Notes under the pieces: model-generated
Database searches by the model: none
Seen by the model: only the letters and a program-made list of their open reading frames with translations
Told to the model about the DNA's origin: nothing
From: Colwellia sp. PAMC 21821
GTDB lineage: Bacteria; Pseudomonadota; Gammaproteobacteria; Enterobacterales; Alteromonadaceae
DNA length: 64,000 nt
Reading direction: 5' to 3'
Assembly (NCBI RefSeq): GCF_002077175.1
Contig: NZ_CP014943.1
Location: 1,178,001 to 1,242,000, forward strand
Shown: in pieces, positions 47,441-56,763 of the stretch
Layout of the letters: each line of letters begins with the position of its first letter
Numbering within the stretch: position 1 is the stretch's first letter
Position numbers and translations under genes: made by a program

Positions 47441-47705
47441 AAGCTCAAAACTGAAGCAAGTTAGATTGGTTTCAGTGATGAGATAACAGTAAAACCCTTT
47501 TACTTCAGTTGCAAAAGATAAATTAATCGGATGGTAAGATAGTCAGACTGGCTTGCACAAAACCTGGTACCTGCATTGGCTAATAAAAAGCCGGAGGGAT
47601 GATGAGGAGTGTGAGCGCAAACAACCATCGGGGCCAGAAGGTAAAAATCCTTCATAAACAGGCCGGATATATGAGAGCAATGATTTTCTCTTACATAACG
47701 ATTAA
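47441..47705 (+). ncRNA. Candidate bridge RNA (seekRNA) of IS copy 2
   Basis: A first hairpin has ACTGAA (47450-47455) with TTCAGT (47471-47476). The target-loop candidate has an outer stem GCTTGCAC (47551-47558) with GTGTGAGC (47609-47616), plus CCT/AGG (47563-47565, 47605-47607). Its inner stem is TGGCT (47577-47581) with AGCCG (47589-47593). The internal loop between them carries GTACCTGCAT (47567-47576) on the 5' side and AGGGAT (47595-47600) on the 3' side. The first equals one target half plus AT core; the second is complementary to the other half plus core. A further hairpin GAAGG/CCTTC near 47637-47654 may belong to the donor loop, which I could not match convincingly. The ends are approximate. 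Confidence 0.7.
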
Positions 47706-47857
47706 ATGTCTTGCAAACGGAGTGGGTCCATATATGCAGGTACTTATGTTTAGTCTGGAACAATAAACATGTATTCTTGAACAATTTATCCTCGCTTAAA
47801 ATGGGTCAATAACTTATTACATTTGGTATTACAAATCATAACAATAATTTTCAGCAT

Positions 47858-47896
47858 TAAAAAAGCCCATAAACAATTGCTTGTTATGGGCTTTTT
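47858..47896 (-). terminator. Rho-independent terminator of thiI
   Basis: AAAGCCCATAA.CAA pairs with TTGTTATGGGCTTTTT around a short loop, with an A-run on the left forming the U-tract on the minus strand. Confidence 0.88.
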
Positions 47897-47918
47897 AGTT
47901 TTAAATACGTGCTATGAC

Positions 47919-49373
47919 TTAAGGGCGATATACTTTAACATTGGTAAAGCCTGCGCCTAATAAATACAGCGCCTGTAGTTTACTCATTACACCTTGGTCG
48001 CAATAAAGTAAGTAATCTTTAGACTTATCTAAGTCTCCAAACTGAGTCGTTAGCTTGTAAAAAGGTAAGTGCACCACTTCTACCCCTTCTAGGTCTAATG
48101 GATTATCATCTTCTTCTTCAGGGCTACGAATGTCGAGTACTACCGCATTGGCAGGAATATTATCCAAGGTGTCAACAGCATGAATCTCGGCTTCGCTTTC
48201 TTTACCAATGTCACGAATATCAAAGATACGAGTCTCAGCAATGACTTTATCGAGCACTGCAAAATCAAAATTAGCTTCTTCTGCCTCAACTTTTGACAAT
48301 ACCGCTTTTACTGTGGGTTTTTTAGAAATAACACCACAGTATTCTGGGATAGTTTTAGCAAAATCTTCAGTCCCAATTTGGCGTGCTATATCAATAATAT
48401 CTTGTTTGTCGTATGCAACTAATGGTCGTAGAATCAAGGTTTCGGTAACACGGTCAATCACATTCAAGTTAGTTAATGTTTGACTAGATACTTGCCCTAC
48501 GGCTTCTCCAGTGACTAGCGCTTGAATACCCATTTTTGCAGCTATTTTTTCAGCTGCTCGCATCATCATGCGTTTAAGCACAACGCCCATCAGGCCATTT
48601 TCTATGTTTTCTAAAATTTCAGCGACGACAGGTTCAAAATCTACAGCAAAAAACTTCACTCGGTGAGAAGCACCAAACTTATCCCATAAATAATAGCTAA
48701 CCTGCTTAACACCAACTTCGTGCGCGTCACCACCCAAGTTAAAAAAGCAATAATGGGTACGTGCACCTTTTTTTATCATTTGGTAACTAGCAACACCAGA
48801 ATCAAAACCACCAGACATAAGCGATAAAACATCTTCTTGTGTGGCAATAGGGAAGCCGCCCATACCTTTATGACGTTCAGTCACTATAAATAAATTTTCA
48901 TTTTTAATTTCTAGATAAACCGTAACATCAGGTTTGGTCAATTTAACTCGGGCAGACTCAACTTGCTGATTTAAGCCTCCTCCAACATATTGTTCCACTT
49001 TTATAGAATTAAAATCGTGCTTACCGGTTCGTTTTACTCGCACACAAAAGGTTTTATTCTCAATGTTTTTAGCATGCACAGCTAAGGTTTTTTCATAAAT
49101 ATCGTGCAAATCGGTAAAATCTGTTTGTTGCACTTCAAGAAACATCGGAATACCTGGAATTGACTTTAACGTTTCGATCAATTTCAAACGGTTTTCGGGT
49201 GTATTGTTGGCTGTATTTACTTCAATATTGTCCCAGTTCATGCGCGTTGTAACTTGATCATCAACACGTCGTAAAACATTTTTCACACTCGATTCTAAAA
49301 TCTTAGTAAAACGCTTACGCACCGGACGGCTTTTAATCGTAATTTCAGCCTGTAACTTAACAATAAATTTCAT
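47919..49373 (-). CDS. thiI: tRNA 4-thiouridine synthase / thiamine thiazole sulfurtransferase
   Basis: About 484 residues, the E. coli-type ThiI with a C-terminal rhodanese domain. The order is an N-terminal ferredoxin-like domain, THUMP (about 60-165), the PP-loop adenylation site [17 protein letters not shown], the catalytic [10 protein letters not shown] cysteine, and the rhodanese [15 protein letters not shown] with Cys458. The chain ends NVKVYRP as in E. coli. It transfers sulfur to U8 of tRNA and to ThiS. I chose ATG 49371-49373 behind AGGTG; the frame extends four codons to a GTG. Confidence 0.97.
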   Translation of the reverse strand: MKFIVKLQAEITIKSRPVRKRFTKILESSVKNVLRRVDDQVTTRMNWDNIEVNTANNTPENRLKLIETLKSIPGIPMFLEVQQTDFTDLHDIYEKTLAVHAKNIENKTFCVRVKRTGKHDFNSIKVEQYVGGGLNQQVESARVKLTKPDVTVYLEIKNENLFIVTERHKGMGGFPIATQEDVLSLMSGGFDSGVASYQMIKKGARTHYCFFNLGGDAHEVGVKQVSYYLWDKFGASHRVKFFAVDFEPVVAEILENIENGLMGVVLKRMMMRAAEKIAAKMGIQALVTGEAVGQVSSQTLTNLNVIDRVTETLILRPLVAYDKQDIIDIARQIGTEDFAKTIPEYCGVISKKPTVKAVLSKVEAEEANFDFAVLDKVIAETRIFDIRDIGKESEAEIHAVDTLDNIPANAVVLDIRSPEEEDDNPLDLEGVEVVHLPFYKLTTQFGDLDKSKDYLLYCDQGVMSKLQALYLLGAGFTNVKVYRP

Positions 49374-49426
49374 TAACAATAACACCTACACCTAGAATGG
49401 CGCGCATTATATATTAAGCACAGCCA

Positions 49427-49456
49427 TAAAAAAAGGAGTACATCATTTGTACTCCT
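49427..49456 (-). terminator. Rho-independent terminator of pomA-pomB
   Basis: AGGAGTACA pairs with TGTACTCCT (9 bp), with an A-run on the left that becomes the U-tract. It separates pomB from thiI. Confidence 0.85.
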
Positions 49457-49494
49457 CACTTAAGCTTGCGTCTATGCAAGGTGGTTAATTATAG

Positions 49495-50430
49495 TTAACG
49501 GATAGAAATTGGTTCTGTTTCTTTCGCTTTACCTTGATTAATCGCAATTTCAACACGACGATTACGACGGCGATTAAGGCGATTATTATTCGGCACTAAA
49601 GGTCGTGTATCGGCATGGCCAACAACAAGTAAACGTGATTGATCAAATCCAGGTACTTTAATAATTTCATGTGCTATAGCTACTGCACGTTTACTTGATA
49701 AGTCCCAATTAGAGGTAAATAGCTCAGAGCTGATACCTTGATTATCGGTATTACCAGAAATCATTATTTCCCCCGGCACCGTATTTAATAACAAACCAAT
49801 TTCTCGCATAATAGGCTTAAATTGCGGCTGTAAAAATGCCGAACCTGATGGAAATGAACCATTTTCGCGTATTCTAATAATAACTTGCTGCCCCAATGAC
49901 TCTAGTTCAATGGCACCATCTTGTATTTGTTTTTCTAATTGTTCAGCTATTTTCTTCACTAGCTCATTCACTTCTTCTTGTGACGCTTGCTCTAGCTCTT
50001 CTTTAGCTTGTTGTATTGCCTGTTCTGCCATTTCATCAGCGGTACTTTGTGATTGACCACCGCGCTCTGCGCCACGCTGCTCTTGACGACCACCAGCTTC
50101 GGTTTCATCGCCCGCTTGAAACTCCAGCATTTGTTGGGTCATTTCCATCGTTTGTTGCTGAATAACTTCAATAGGCGTTGGTTCAGGTTTACCGGGACGA
50201 AATTCCTGAGCGATAATGCTGGTACCTTTAGGAATATCTTTCACTTCTATTTTGTTTTGCACACCAAAAGCAAACTTCATTGAGCCTGCAATTTGTTTGA
50301 ACTTTAAAACGTCCATTTCTGAAAACGATAAAAGTAAGACGAAAAAACACATCAACAGCGACATTAAGTCGGCGAATGTTCCCATCCATGCTGGTAGCCC
50401 TGGGGGTGGGCATTTACATTTATCTGCCAT
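49495..50430 (-). CDS. pomB: PomB/MotB-family flagellar stator protein
   Basis: A 311-residue stator subunit. A short Cys-containing N-terminus (MADKCKCPPPG) leads to a single membrane helix, FADLMSLLMCFFVLLLSF, whose Asp21 is the ion-binding residue of the stator channel. A Gln/Glu-rich linker (about 90-165) follows, then the OmpA-like peptidoglycan-binding domain (about 185-300, with SGNTDNQG and SSKRAVAIAHEI). Its resemblance and pairing with PomA point to the Na+-driven type. The C-terminus is basic (RLNRRRNRRVEIAIN). It follows pomA by 12 bp. Confidence 0.94.
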   Translation of the reverse strand: MADKCKCPPPGLPAWMGTFADLMSLLMCFFVLLLSFSEMDVLKFKQIAGSMKFAFGVQNKIEVKDIPKGTSIIAQEFRPGKPEPTPIEVIQQQTMEMTQQMLEFQAGDETEAGGRQEQRGAERGGQSQSTADEMAEQAIQQAKEELEQASQEEVNELVKKIAEQLEKQIQDGAIELESLGQQVIIRIRENGSFPSGSAFLQPQFKPIMREIGLLLNTVPGEIMISGNTDNQGISSELFTSNWDLSSKRAVAIAHEIIKVPGFDQSRLLVVGHADTRPLVPNNNRLNRRRNRRVEIAINQGKAKETEPISIR

Positions 50431-50442
50431 AAGTGACTCCCG

Positions 50443-51207
50443 CTACTCTTCGGTGGTATTAACGGCTCGCTTACCTTCAGCAAGGTAATTTTTCAATAAA
50501 CCTTCAATAACACGCGGGTTTTGGCCATCTTGAATACCTAAAACAGCATCAAGCACTAATTCTTGATTCATCTTTTCTTCGGCTAAACGTAGCTTTAATT
50601 TCGACGCAATAGGGATCGCAATGACATTCGCTAAAAACGCGCCGTATAAGGTAGTTAAAAGTGCAACCGCCATTGCGGGACCAATCGCTTTTGGGTCATC
50701 CATATTAGATAACATAGCAACCAAGCCAATCAAAGTTCCTATCATGCCCATTGCAGGTGCGACATCGGCTAGTGCCATCATCATATTTGAGCCGGTTTCA
50801 TGACGTTCGGTCGTAAGGTCGATATCTTTTTGCATGGTCGCCCTTACGACATCTGCATCATGGCCATCAACTAACATGTCGACACCCTTTTGCATAAATG
50901 CATTTGAGATTTCAGCTTCTTCTAAGGCTAAAAATCCACCTTTGCGGGCTGCATCAGCCATTTCAACTGATTTTTCAATTAACTCTTCAGGCTTTTCTAA
51001 TTTAAACATGAAGGATTTGCCGATAATTTTCCCGATCCCGAAGAACTGGCCTAAATTATAATTGGATAAAACAATAAAAATTGAACCACCAAATACAATG
51101 ATCACCGACTGAGCATCTATAAACATGCCAATGTCACCAGCGAGTAACATCGCCATAACCAGTAACCCTATTGCACCGACTATGCCTATTAACGTTGCTA
51201 AATCCAC
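50443..51207 (-). CDS. pomA: PomA/MotA-family flagellar stator protein
   Basis: A 254-residue protein with four membrane helices. It opens MDLATLIGIVGAIGLLVMAMLL, closely matching Vibrio PomA. The cytoplasmic loop carries ARKGGFLALEEAEISNAFMQKG and DGHDADVVR, and the later helices GDVAPAMGMIGTLIGLVAMLSNMDDPKAIGPAMAVALLTTLYGAFLAN. With PomB it forms the ion-conducting stator that turns the flagellar motor; the PomA-type sequence suggests Na+. First gene of the pomA-pomB operon. Confidence 0.95.
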   Translation of the reverse strand: MDLATLIGIVGAIGLLVMAMLLAGDIGMFIDAQSVIIVFGGSIFIVLSNYNLGQFFGIGKIIGKSFMFKLEKPEELIEKSVEMADAARKGGFLALEEAEISNAFMQKGVDMLVDGHDADVVRATMQKDIDLTTERHETGSNMMMALADVAPAMGMIGTLIGLVAMLSNMDDPKAIGPAMAVALLTTLYGAFLANVIAIPIASKLKLRLAEEKMNQELVLDAVLGIQDGQNPRVIEGLLKNYLAEGKRAVNTTEE

Positions 51208-51241
51208 AAATGCCTCCGATAAATTTTCTTATATATACTGA

Positions 51242-51444
51242 TACCAATTAAAATAAATAATCGAACATCCTAAAGTAACTTAAAGCGCCAACATCTGCGT
51301 TGCCTGCATGGATGCAGGTACTTATGTTGAGTCTGAAATCAACATGTACTTTCAATCCCAATAGCCCGCTATTGCTAATCAAACGCGTTAATCTTGAATA
51401 TTTATTATTACTTACAATTGCTCATTTACTTAGTTCAGTTGGTA
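51242..51444. repeat. MITE-like repeat, divergent copy E
   Basis: A 203-bp divergent member between the divergent genes pomA and xseB, bounded by TACCAA and TTGGTA. It keeps recognisable internal pieces of the family: GCAGGTACTTATGTT, CCCAATAGCCCGCTATT and ATCAAACGCG. The target region reads GGATGCAGGTAC, so one half of the IS target survives and the other (GCCTGCATGG) is altered. Confidence 0.75.
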
Positions 51445-51648
51445 TTACTATTCTGATAATACCTGATGAATAGGTCTTACGCGAATACTTATATTTTTAG
51501 TTATAGCTCTATTATCGCCCATATTGTCAATAACTTAAGAAGATAATAGGAATATTATCTAGATCAGCATAAATTCATCATTAATTGACCCAGCGCCCCA
51601 GCTAAGGTAAGTTTGCGCCTAGAGTTCATATCACGCTAAAAAAAGTCC

Positions 51649-51903
51649 ATGGCCAGAAAAAAAATTGAAAATTTAAGCTTTGAAGAATCATTAGTTGAAT
51701 TAGAAACAATTGTGCAAAATTTAGAGCAAGGGGATCTTAATCTTGAAGACTCAATGGCGTTGTTTGAACGTGGCCTACATCTGAGCCAACACAACCAAAA
51801 GAAACTTAAAGGTGCCGAACAGCAAATTAATATTTTGCTAGAAAAAAACGGCCAAGCCCAGTTAGAAAAATTTAATACCAACGAGACAAACAGCAGTGAC
51901 TAA
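51649..51903 (+). CDS. xseB: Exodeoxyribonuclease VII small subunit
   Basis: An 84-residue XseB protein with the conserved core LSFEESLVELETIVQNLEQGDLNLEDSMALFERGLHLS. Several copies bind the XseA large subunit to form exonuclease VII, which degrades single-stranded DNA. It overlaps ispA by 8 bases, the conserved xseB-ispA-dxs arrangement of gammaproteobacteria. Confidence 0.96.
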   Translation: MARKKIENLSFEESLVELETIVQNLEQGDLNLEDSMALFERGLHLSQHNQKKLKGAEQQINILLEKNGQAQLEKFNTNETNSSD

Positions 51904-52786
51904 ACTTGCATATATTGATGATGTACAAACTCGCATTAATGATTATCTTGGCAAAAAAATCGACAGTTTAGCCATTAATGATGAGAAGTTATTAGATGCC
52001 ATGCGTTACGGCTTACTCATTGGCGGCAAGCGCATGCGCCCTTATTTGGCGTATATCACTGGCGCAACTTTAGATGCTGAGCAAGGCGACATTGACGGTG
52101 TTGCAGCCGCTATAGAATGTATTCATGCATATTCACTGTTACATGACGACTTACCTGCGATGGACGACGATGATTTGCGCCGCGGCCAACCAACCTGTCA
52201 TAAAGCCTTTGATGAAGCGACAGCAATTCTCGCGGGTGATAGCTTACAAACGCTAGCTTTTGACATTATTGCCAACCACGACTTTTCAAACGCCGTTGCT
52301 GCCAAACGTATTAATTTATTGCGCTACTTAGTTAATGCCGCGGGTTATCAAGGTATGTGTGGTGGCCAAGCATTAGATCTAGCTGCAACCGATAAAGCGA
52401 TTACGCTGGCCGAATTAGAAAACTTACATTCTCTAAAAACTGGAGCTTTGCTTGAAGCTTCGGTAAAAATGGCTGCAGAGTGCAGTAATCACGCAACAGC
52501 ATTCGATAAAGAACAATTAGCACTTTATGCTAAATTTATGGGCTTAGCCTACCAAGTACGTGATGATATTATTGATATAACATCAACAGAAGAAGAGCTT
52601 GGCAAACCAGCAGGTTCCGACCTTGCCGCGAATAAAAGTACTTACCCTGCATTGCTAGGTTTACAAGGCGCACAAGAAAAAGCAGAAAACTTATATCAAC
52701 AAGCGCTTCAAGCTTTAGCCACTTTACCTTACAATACACAAAGCTTGTCCGACTTTGCGACTTTCATTGTCAGCCGCAAACATTAA
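51896..52786 (+). CDS. ispA: (2E,6E)-farnesyl diphosphate synthase
   Basis: A 296-residue short-chain prenyltransferase that condenses IPP with DMAPP and GPP to give farnesyl diphosphate. The first aspartate-rich motif is LHDDLPAMDDDDLRRG and the second is QVRDDIIDI; GGKRMRPYL binds IPP. The start is GTG at 51896, inside the end of xseB. The dxs gene follows by 22 bp. Confidence 0.97.
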   Translation: MTKLAYIDDVQTRINDYLGKKIDSLAINDEKLLDAMRYGLLIGGKRMRPYLAYITGATLDAEQGDIDGVAAAIECIHAYSLLHDDLPAMDDDDLRRGQPTCHKAFDEATAILAGDSLQTLAFDIIANHDFSNAVAAKRINLLRYLVNAAGYQGMCGGQALDLAATDKAITLAELENLHSLKTGALLEASVKMAAECSNHATAFDKEQLALYAKFMGLAYQVRDDIIDITSTEEELGKPAGSDLAANKSTYPALLGLQGAQEKAENLYQQALQALATLPYNTQSLSDFATFIVSRKH

Positions 52787-52808
52787 TTTATAAATTTAAT
52801 AGAATAAT

Positions 52809-54695
52809 ATGACTATAAACCTAGCTAAATACCCTTTACTGGCCAACATCAATTGTCCGGATGATTTACGAAAATTAGATCAAAAGCAATTAACCAAAAC
52901 CAGTGAAGAGTTAAGACGTTATCTGTTAAATTCTGTCAGTAAAAGTAGCGGTCACTTTGCCTCAGGCTTAGGCACAATTGAATTAACTGTCGCCTTACAT
53001 TACGTATATAACACACCATTTGACCACCTGCTTTGGGATGTTGGACACCAAGCATACCCGCACAAAATACTTACGGGTCGACGTGACCAATTACACACTA
53101 TTCGACAAAAAGACGGTTTGCACCCATTTCCATGGCGTGAAGAAAGTGAATACGACGTCCTCAGTGTTGGCCACTCAAGCACCTCAATTTCTGCCGCCTT
53201 AGGCTTAGCGGTTGCTGCTGAACAAGAAGCCAAAAATCGCAAGGTTGTCGCAGTCATAGGTGACGGAGCTATGACTGCAGGTATGGCATTTGAAGCATTA
53301 AATCACGCTGGTGACATCAATAAAGATATGTTGGTTATTTTAAACGATAACGAAATGTCTATTTCAGAAAATGTCGGTGCGCTGAATAATCATTTAGCAA
53401 AAATGCTTTCAGGAAGCCTATATACGGGTATTCGTGAAGGTAGTAAGCGCATACTTAAAAATATTCCACCGATCAAAGAATTAGCCAGCCGTGCAGAAGA
53501 ACACTTAAAAGGCATGGTCGTACCAAGTACCTTCTTTGAAGAATTGGGTTTTAACTATATTGGTCCAATTGATGGCCATGATGTTAATGGCTTGGTCGAT
53601 ACCATCACCAACATGCGCAATCTTAAAGGACCACAATTACTTCATATTGCGACTAAAAAAGGTAAAGGCTATCAACAGGCTGAGCAAGATCCGATAAAGT
53701 ACCATGCGGTGCCAAAATTTGATCACACAGAAACTAGCTTACCTAAAAGTGCGCCAAGCTTACCCACTTATTCGGCAATATTCGGCGATTGGTTATGTAA
53801 AGTTGCTGAACAAGATCCAAAGCTAGCGGCTATTACGCCAGCCATGCGTGAAGGTTCAGGTATGGTGCAGTTTAGCCAACGTTTCCCCAAACAATATTAT
53901 GACGTTGCTATCGCAGAGCAACATGCCGTGACGTTTGCAGCAGGTCTAGCTATTGGTGGACAAAAACCCGTTGTTGCTATTTATTCGAGCTTTTTACAAC
54001 GCGGATATGATCAATTTATTCATGACGTTGCGATTCAAAATTTGCCGGTTTTATTTGCCATCGATAGAGCTGGTATTGTCGGCGCAGATGGTGCGACTCA
54101 TCAAGGCGCATTTGATTTAAGTTTTATGCGCTGTATTCCTAATATGACGATCATGACGCCGTCTGACGAGCGTGAATGCCAACTCATGTTAAATACCGGT
54201 TATCAGTTAAATACACCTGCAGCCGTACGTTACCCTCGTGGTAGTGGCAATGGTGCTGAGTTACCAGGCATTAACGAAACTATCGCACTGGGTAAAGCTA
54301 ATGTTATTCGTGAAATTAACCAAGATAATGATGCTGCAGTTAACGTGGCAGTGCTCAATTTTGGTAGCACACTAGCACAAGCTAAAATAGCCGCTGACAC
54401 TCTAAACGTCACGTTAGTCGATATGCGATTTGTTAAACCGTTAGATCAAGACCTCATCAAAACATTATGTAACAGTCACGACTATATTGTTACGATTGAA
54501 GATAATGCTATCGCTGGTGGTGCTGGCTCTGGTGTAAATGAGTATATTTTAAGCCAAGGTATCGCGAAAAAAATTCTCAACATTGGTTTACCAGACAGCT
54601 TTATCAAACACGGTACGCAAGCAGAAATCCATCATGAACTTGGGCTAGATGCGAGTGGTATCATAGAGAAAATCAATCAATTTATTACGCTTTAA
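52809..54695 (+). CDS. dxs: 1-deoxy-D-xylulose-5-phosphate synthase
   Basis: A 628-residue thiamine-diphosphate enzyme that joins pyruvate and glyceraldehyde 3-phosphate at the head of the MEP isoprenoid pathway. The ThDP/Mg site is visible in [21 protein letters not shown]...NDNEMSIS. The pyrimidine-binding transketolase domain has [15 protein letters not shown] and [18 protein letters not shown], and the C-terminal domain has [16 protein letters not shown]. Last gene of xseB-ispA-dxs, followed by a terminator. Confidence 0.98.
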   Translation: MTINLAKYPLLANINCPDDLRKLDQKQLTKTSEELRRYLLNSVSKSSGHFASGLGTIELTVALHYVYNTPFDHLLWDVGHQAYPHKILTGRRDQLHTIRQKDGLHPFPWREESEYDVLSVGHSSTSISAALGLAVAAEQEAKNRKVVAVIGDGAMTAGMAFEALNHAGDINKDMLVILNDNEMSISENVGALNNHLAKMLSGSLYTGIREGSKRILKNIPPIKELASRAEEHLKGMVVPSTFFEELGFNYIGPIDGHDVNGLVDTITNMRNLKGPQLLHIATKKGKGYQQAEQDPIKYHAVPKFDHTETSLPKSAPSLPTYSAIFGDWLCKVAEQDPKLAAITPAMREGSGMVQFSQRFPKQYYDVAIAEQHAVTFAAGLAIGGQKPVVAIYSSFLQRGYDQFIHDVAIQNLPVLFAIDRAGIVGADGATHQGAFDLSFMRCIPNMTIMTPSDERECQLMLNTGYQLNTPAAVRYPRGSGNGAELPGINETIALGKANVIREINQDNDAAVNVAVLNFGSTLAQAKIAADTLNVTLVDMRFVKPLDQDLIKTLCNSHDYIVTIEDNAIAGGAGSGVNEYILSQGIAKKILNIGLPDSFIKHGTQAEIHHELGLDASGIIEKINQFITL

Positions 54696-54726
54696 CAAAG
54701 GTTAATTAGCGTCTCGTAAGCTCACC

Positions 54727-54756
54727 AAGCCATTTGACAAACAAGTGGCTTTTTTC
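54727..54756 (+). terminator. Rho-independent terminator of xseB-ispA-dxs
   Basis: AAGCCATTTG pairs with CAAGTGGCTT (one G-U pair) around a 5-nt loop, followed by a T-run; 31 bp past the dxs stop. Confidence 0.88.
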
Positions 54757-54922
54757 TTTTTTAATGATGACTTTATTTATTATTAAATAGCCGCACGGCG
54801 TATATCGTCAAACATTGTTTGCGGATACTACCCAATCCTTACCACTAAGCTTTACCGCTAGACTAGACAAATTAGTTTTTTTCACGTTATATAAGTGCAC
54901 AAATAATAACAATAGAAACACC

Positions 54923-56458
54923 ATGAAAAACTTCCTAATATTTATAACGCTGGTATTGCTTTACCCTTTATCAGCCCACTCTCAAAATAACATGACATTC
55001 CACGACTTAACAGTGACTAAAGCTCATAACATGATGGCAGATAAACAGCTAACTAGTGAAGCCTTGGTCAACTATTACTTAGACCGAATAGCCAAAATTG
55101 ATCATCAAGGGCCACAGCTCAACGCTGTCGTCCAGCTCAATAAAAACGCGATAAAAAGAGCACAGGAACTTGATGTAATTTATAAAAAATCAGGAAAAGT
55201 AGGGCCCCTTCATGGCATTCCTGTGTTATTAAAAGATAACATCGATACGATTGACGGCATGGCCAATACGGCGGGCTCTTGGGCGTTAAAAAATAACTAC
55301 CCAAAAGATGATGCGTTTTTGGTTCAGCAACTTAAAAGTGCTGGTGCGATTATCTTAGGTAAAACAAATTTAAGTGAATGGGCAAACTTTCGCTCAACCT
55401 CTTCGTCAAGTGGCTGGAGTGGTCTGTGGGGACAAAGTAAAAACCCGTACGACATCACTACAAGCCCATGTGGTTCAAGTGCTGGCTCTGGCGTAGCTAT
55501 TGCAGCAGATTTAGCTTTACTGGCTGTAGGCACAGAAACTGACGGTTCTGTTACTTGCCCATCAGCAATAAATGGCATCGTGGGTATTAAGCCGACTTTA
55601 GGCACGGTCAGTCGCGACGGTATTATTCCTATCGCTCATAGTCAAGATACTGCTGGCCCGATGGCCCGTTCAGTAACTGACGCGGTAATGCTACTTTCAG
55701 CATTAACCGCTGTCGACGCTAATGATAACGCCGCTCTTGCTGCGCCTACTGATTATATGAGTCATTTAAAGCTAGACGGTATTAAAGGTAAGCGCATTGG
55801 TGTCGCACGTAACCTGATGGGGTATCACGGACAACTTGATGCGATATTTGAACAAGCTATTGTAGACTTAAAAGCTCAAGGGGCGATTATTGTCGATTCA
55901 ACTAACTTCACCAATACCGAGGTCTGGGGCGACGCTGAATTTGAAGTCCTGTTATACGAGTTTAAACATGGTTTAAATGCTTATCTTGCAGGTACTGATG
56001 ATAATACCCCAAAATCACTTGAAGCAGTAATCGCCTTTAATCTTGCTCACGCCGATAAAGAAATGCCTTATTTTAAACAAGAAATTTTTGACATGGCACA
56101 AGCTAAAGGACCGCTTACTGAAGATAGGTACCTCGCCGCTTTAGCATTGGCAAAAAAATCGACTCAAGCTGAGGGCATTGATGCTCTTTTGGCTAAACAT
56201 AAGCTTGATTTAATTATTGCACCAACAACGGGCCCAGCTTGGAAAACGGATTGGATAAACGGTGACCATTATTTAGGCGCGGCCTCTTCTGCTGCAGCCA
56301 TTTCTGGTTATCCTCATATTACAGTACCAATGGGATATGTTCATGGTTTACCTGTTGGCTTATCAATGTTTTCAGGTAAATTGCAAGAAGGTAAGCTAAT
56401 TGAAGTTGCTTACGGTTATGAACAATCGACATTACATAGAAGAGCGCCAACACTTTAA
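54923..56458 (+). CDS. Secreted amidase-signature-family hydrolase
   Basis: About 511 residues from ATG 54923, with a Sec signal peptide (FLIFITLVLLYPLSAHS) and an amidase-signature domain. The catalytic triad is visible: Lys104 (VLLKDNIDT), cis-Ser185 (SPCGSSAGSGVA) and nucleophile Ser209 (TETDGSVTCPSA). Next blocks are GIVGIKPTLG and AAAISGYPHITVPMGYVHGLPVGLSMF. An exported member probably hydrolyses amides of peptides or xenobiotics in the periplasm, unlike cytoplasmic GatA. The frame is open 36 codons further upstream, but that part lacks signal-peptide character. Confidence 0.9.
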   Translation: MKNFLIFITLVLLYPLSAHSQNNMTFHDLTVTKAHNMMADKQLTSEALVNYYLDRIAKIDHQGPQLNAVVQLNKNAIKRAQELDVIYKKSGKVGPLHGIPVLLKDNIDTIDGMANTAGSWALKNNYPKDDAFLVQQLKSAGAIILGKTNLSEWANFRSTSSSSGWSGLWGQSKNPYDITTSPCGSSAGSGVAIAADLALLAVGTETDGSVTCPSAINGIVGIKPTLGTVSRDGIIPIAHSQDTAGPMARSVTDAVMLLSALTAVDANDNAALAAPTDYMSHLKLDGIKGKRIGVARNLMGYHGQLDAIFEQAIVDLKAQGAIIVDSTNFTNTEVWGDAEFEVLLYEFKHGLNAYLAGTDDNTPKSLEAVIAFNLAHADKEMPYFKQEIFDMAQAKGPLTEDRYLAALALAKKSTQAEGIDALLAKHKLDLIIAPTTGPAWKTDWINGDHYLGAASSAAAISGYPHITVPMGYVHGLPVGLSMFSGKLQEGKLIEVAYGYEQSTLHRRAPTL

Positions 56459-56462
56459 TTAA

Positions 56463-56621
56463 TACCAATTGAAATAAATAATCGATCATTTTAAGGCGGT
56501 TTAAATCGTCAATAACTGCGTTGTTTTCAATCCCAATAGCCAGCTATTACTCAATCAAACGCCTTATTCTTGAACAATTTATCCTCGCTTAAAATTGGTC
56601 AATAACTTATTACATTTGGTA
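56463..56621. repeat. MITE-like repeat, short copy D
   Basis: A 159-bp member with both termini (TACCAA, TTGGTA) and the conserved arms, but missing about 98 internal bp relative to copy A. The missing part contains the IS target. It reads CAATCCCAATAGCCAGC where copies B and C have CAATCACACACGCCCGC. Lies between the amidase gene and its terminator. Confidence 0.88.
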
Positions 56622-56654
56622 TTATTTGGTTCTAATACCAACTTTACCTAGATC

Positions 56655-56690
56655 AAAAAAGCGATTTAAATGACTTCAAATCGCTTTTTT
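56655..56690. terminator. Bidirectional Rho-independent terminator
   Basis: A 13-bp stem, AAAAAAGCGATTT with AAATCGCTTTTTT, with T-runs on both strands. It ends the amidase gene (+) and the riboflavin operon (-). Confidence 0.9.
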
Positions 56691-56763
56691 TATTATTGCT
56701 TTGCAAAATAGTTCAGGAAAGTTAAGCTTGAAATAGTGTGCGTACTTCCTGCAAAAGTATGTC

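Larger units (their letters stand above)
46329..47735 (+). mobile_element. IS110-family (IS1111-group) insertion sequence, copy 2
   Basis: A 1407-bp element inserted between GCCTGCAGGG and GCAGGTAC of the repeat. An AT dinucleotide is present at both junctions (46327-46328 and 47734-47735), consistent with a 2-bp core. The subterminal 12-bp inverted repeats are at 46336-46347 and 47719-47730. There are 92 bp before the transposase gene and 298 bp after it. The longer non-coding part after the gene and the subterminal repeats place it in the IS1111 group. Confidence 0.93.
46166..47828. repeat. MITE-like repeat, copy C, interrupted by an IS110-family element
   Basis: The same 256-bp repeat as copy B, with the same insertion point, in the opposite orientation on the chromosome. 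The 163-bp arm before the IS is identical by eye to that of copy B. The arm after the IS has two differences (e.g. ATGGGTC here against ATTGGTC). With copy B it makes a pair of 1663-bp inverted repeats 9.3 kb apart. Confidence 0.9.

Noticed and set aside
47617..47705. A donor-binding loop of the candidate bridge RNA (ACCAT on one side, ATAT on the other)
   Set aside because: Matches to the IS junction are only 4-5 nt and could be chance, so no donor guides are claimed.
47500..47784. Minus-strand frame across the IS tail (with a counterpart at 35213-35455)
   Set aside because: The two copies diverge in frame through a 1-bp indel, and the region is better explained as a structured RNA plus repeat arm.
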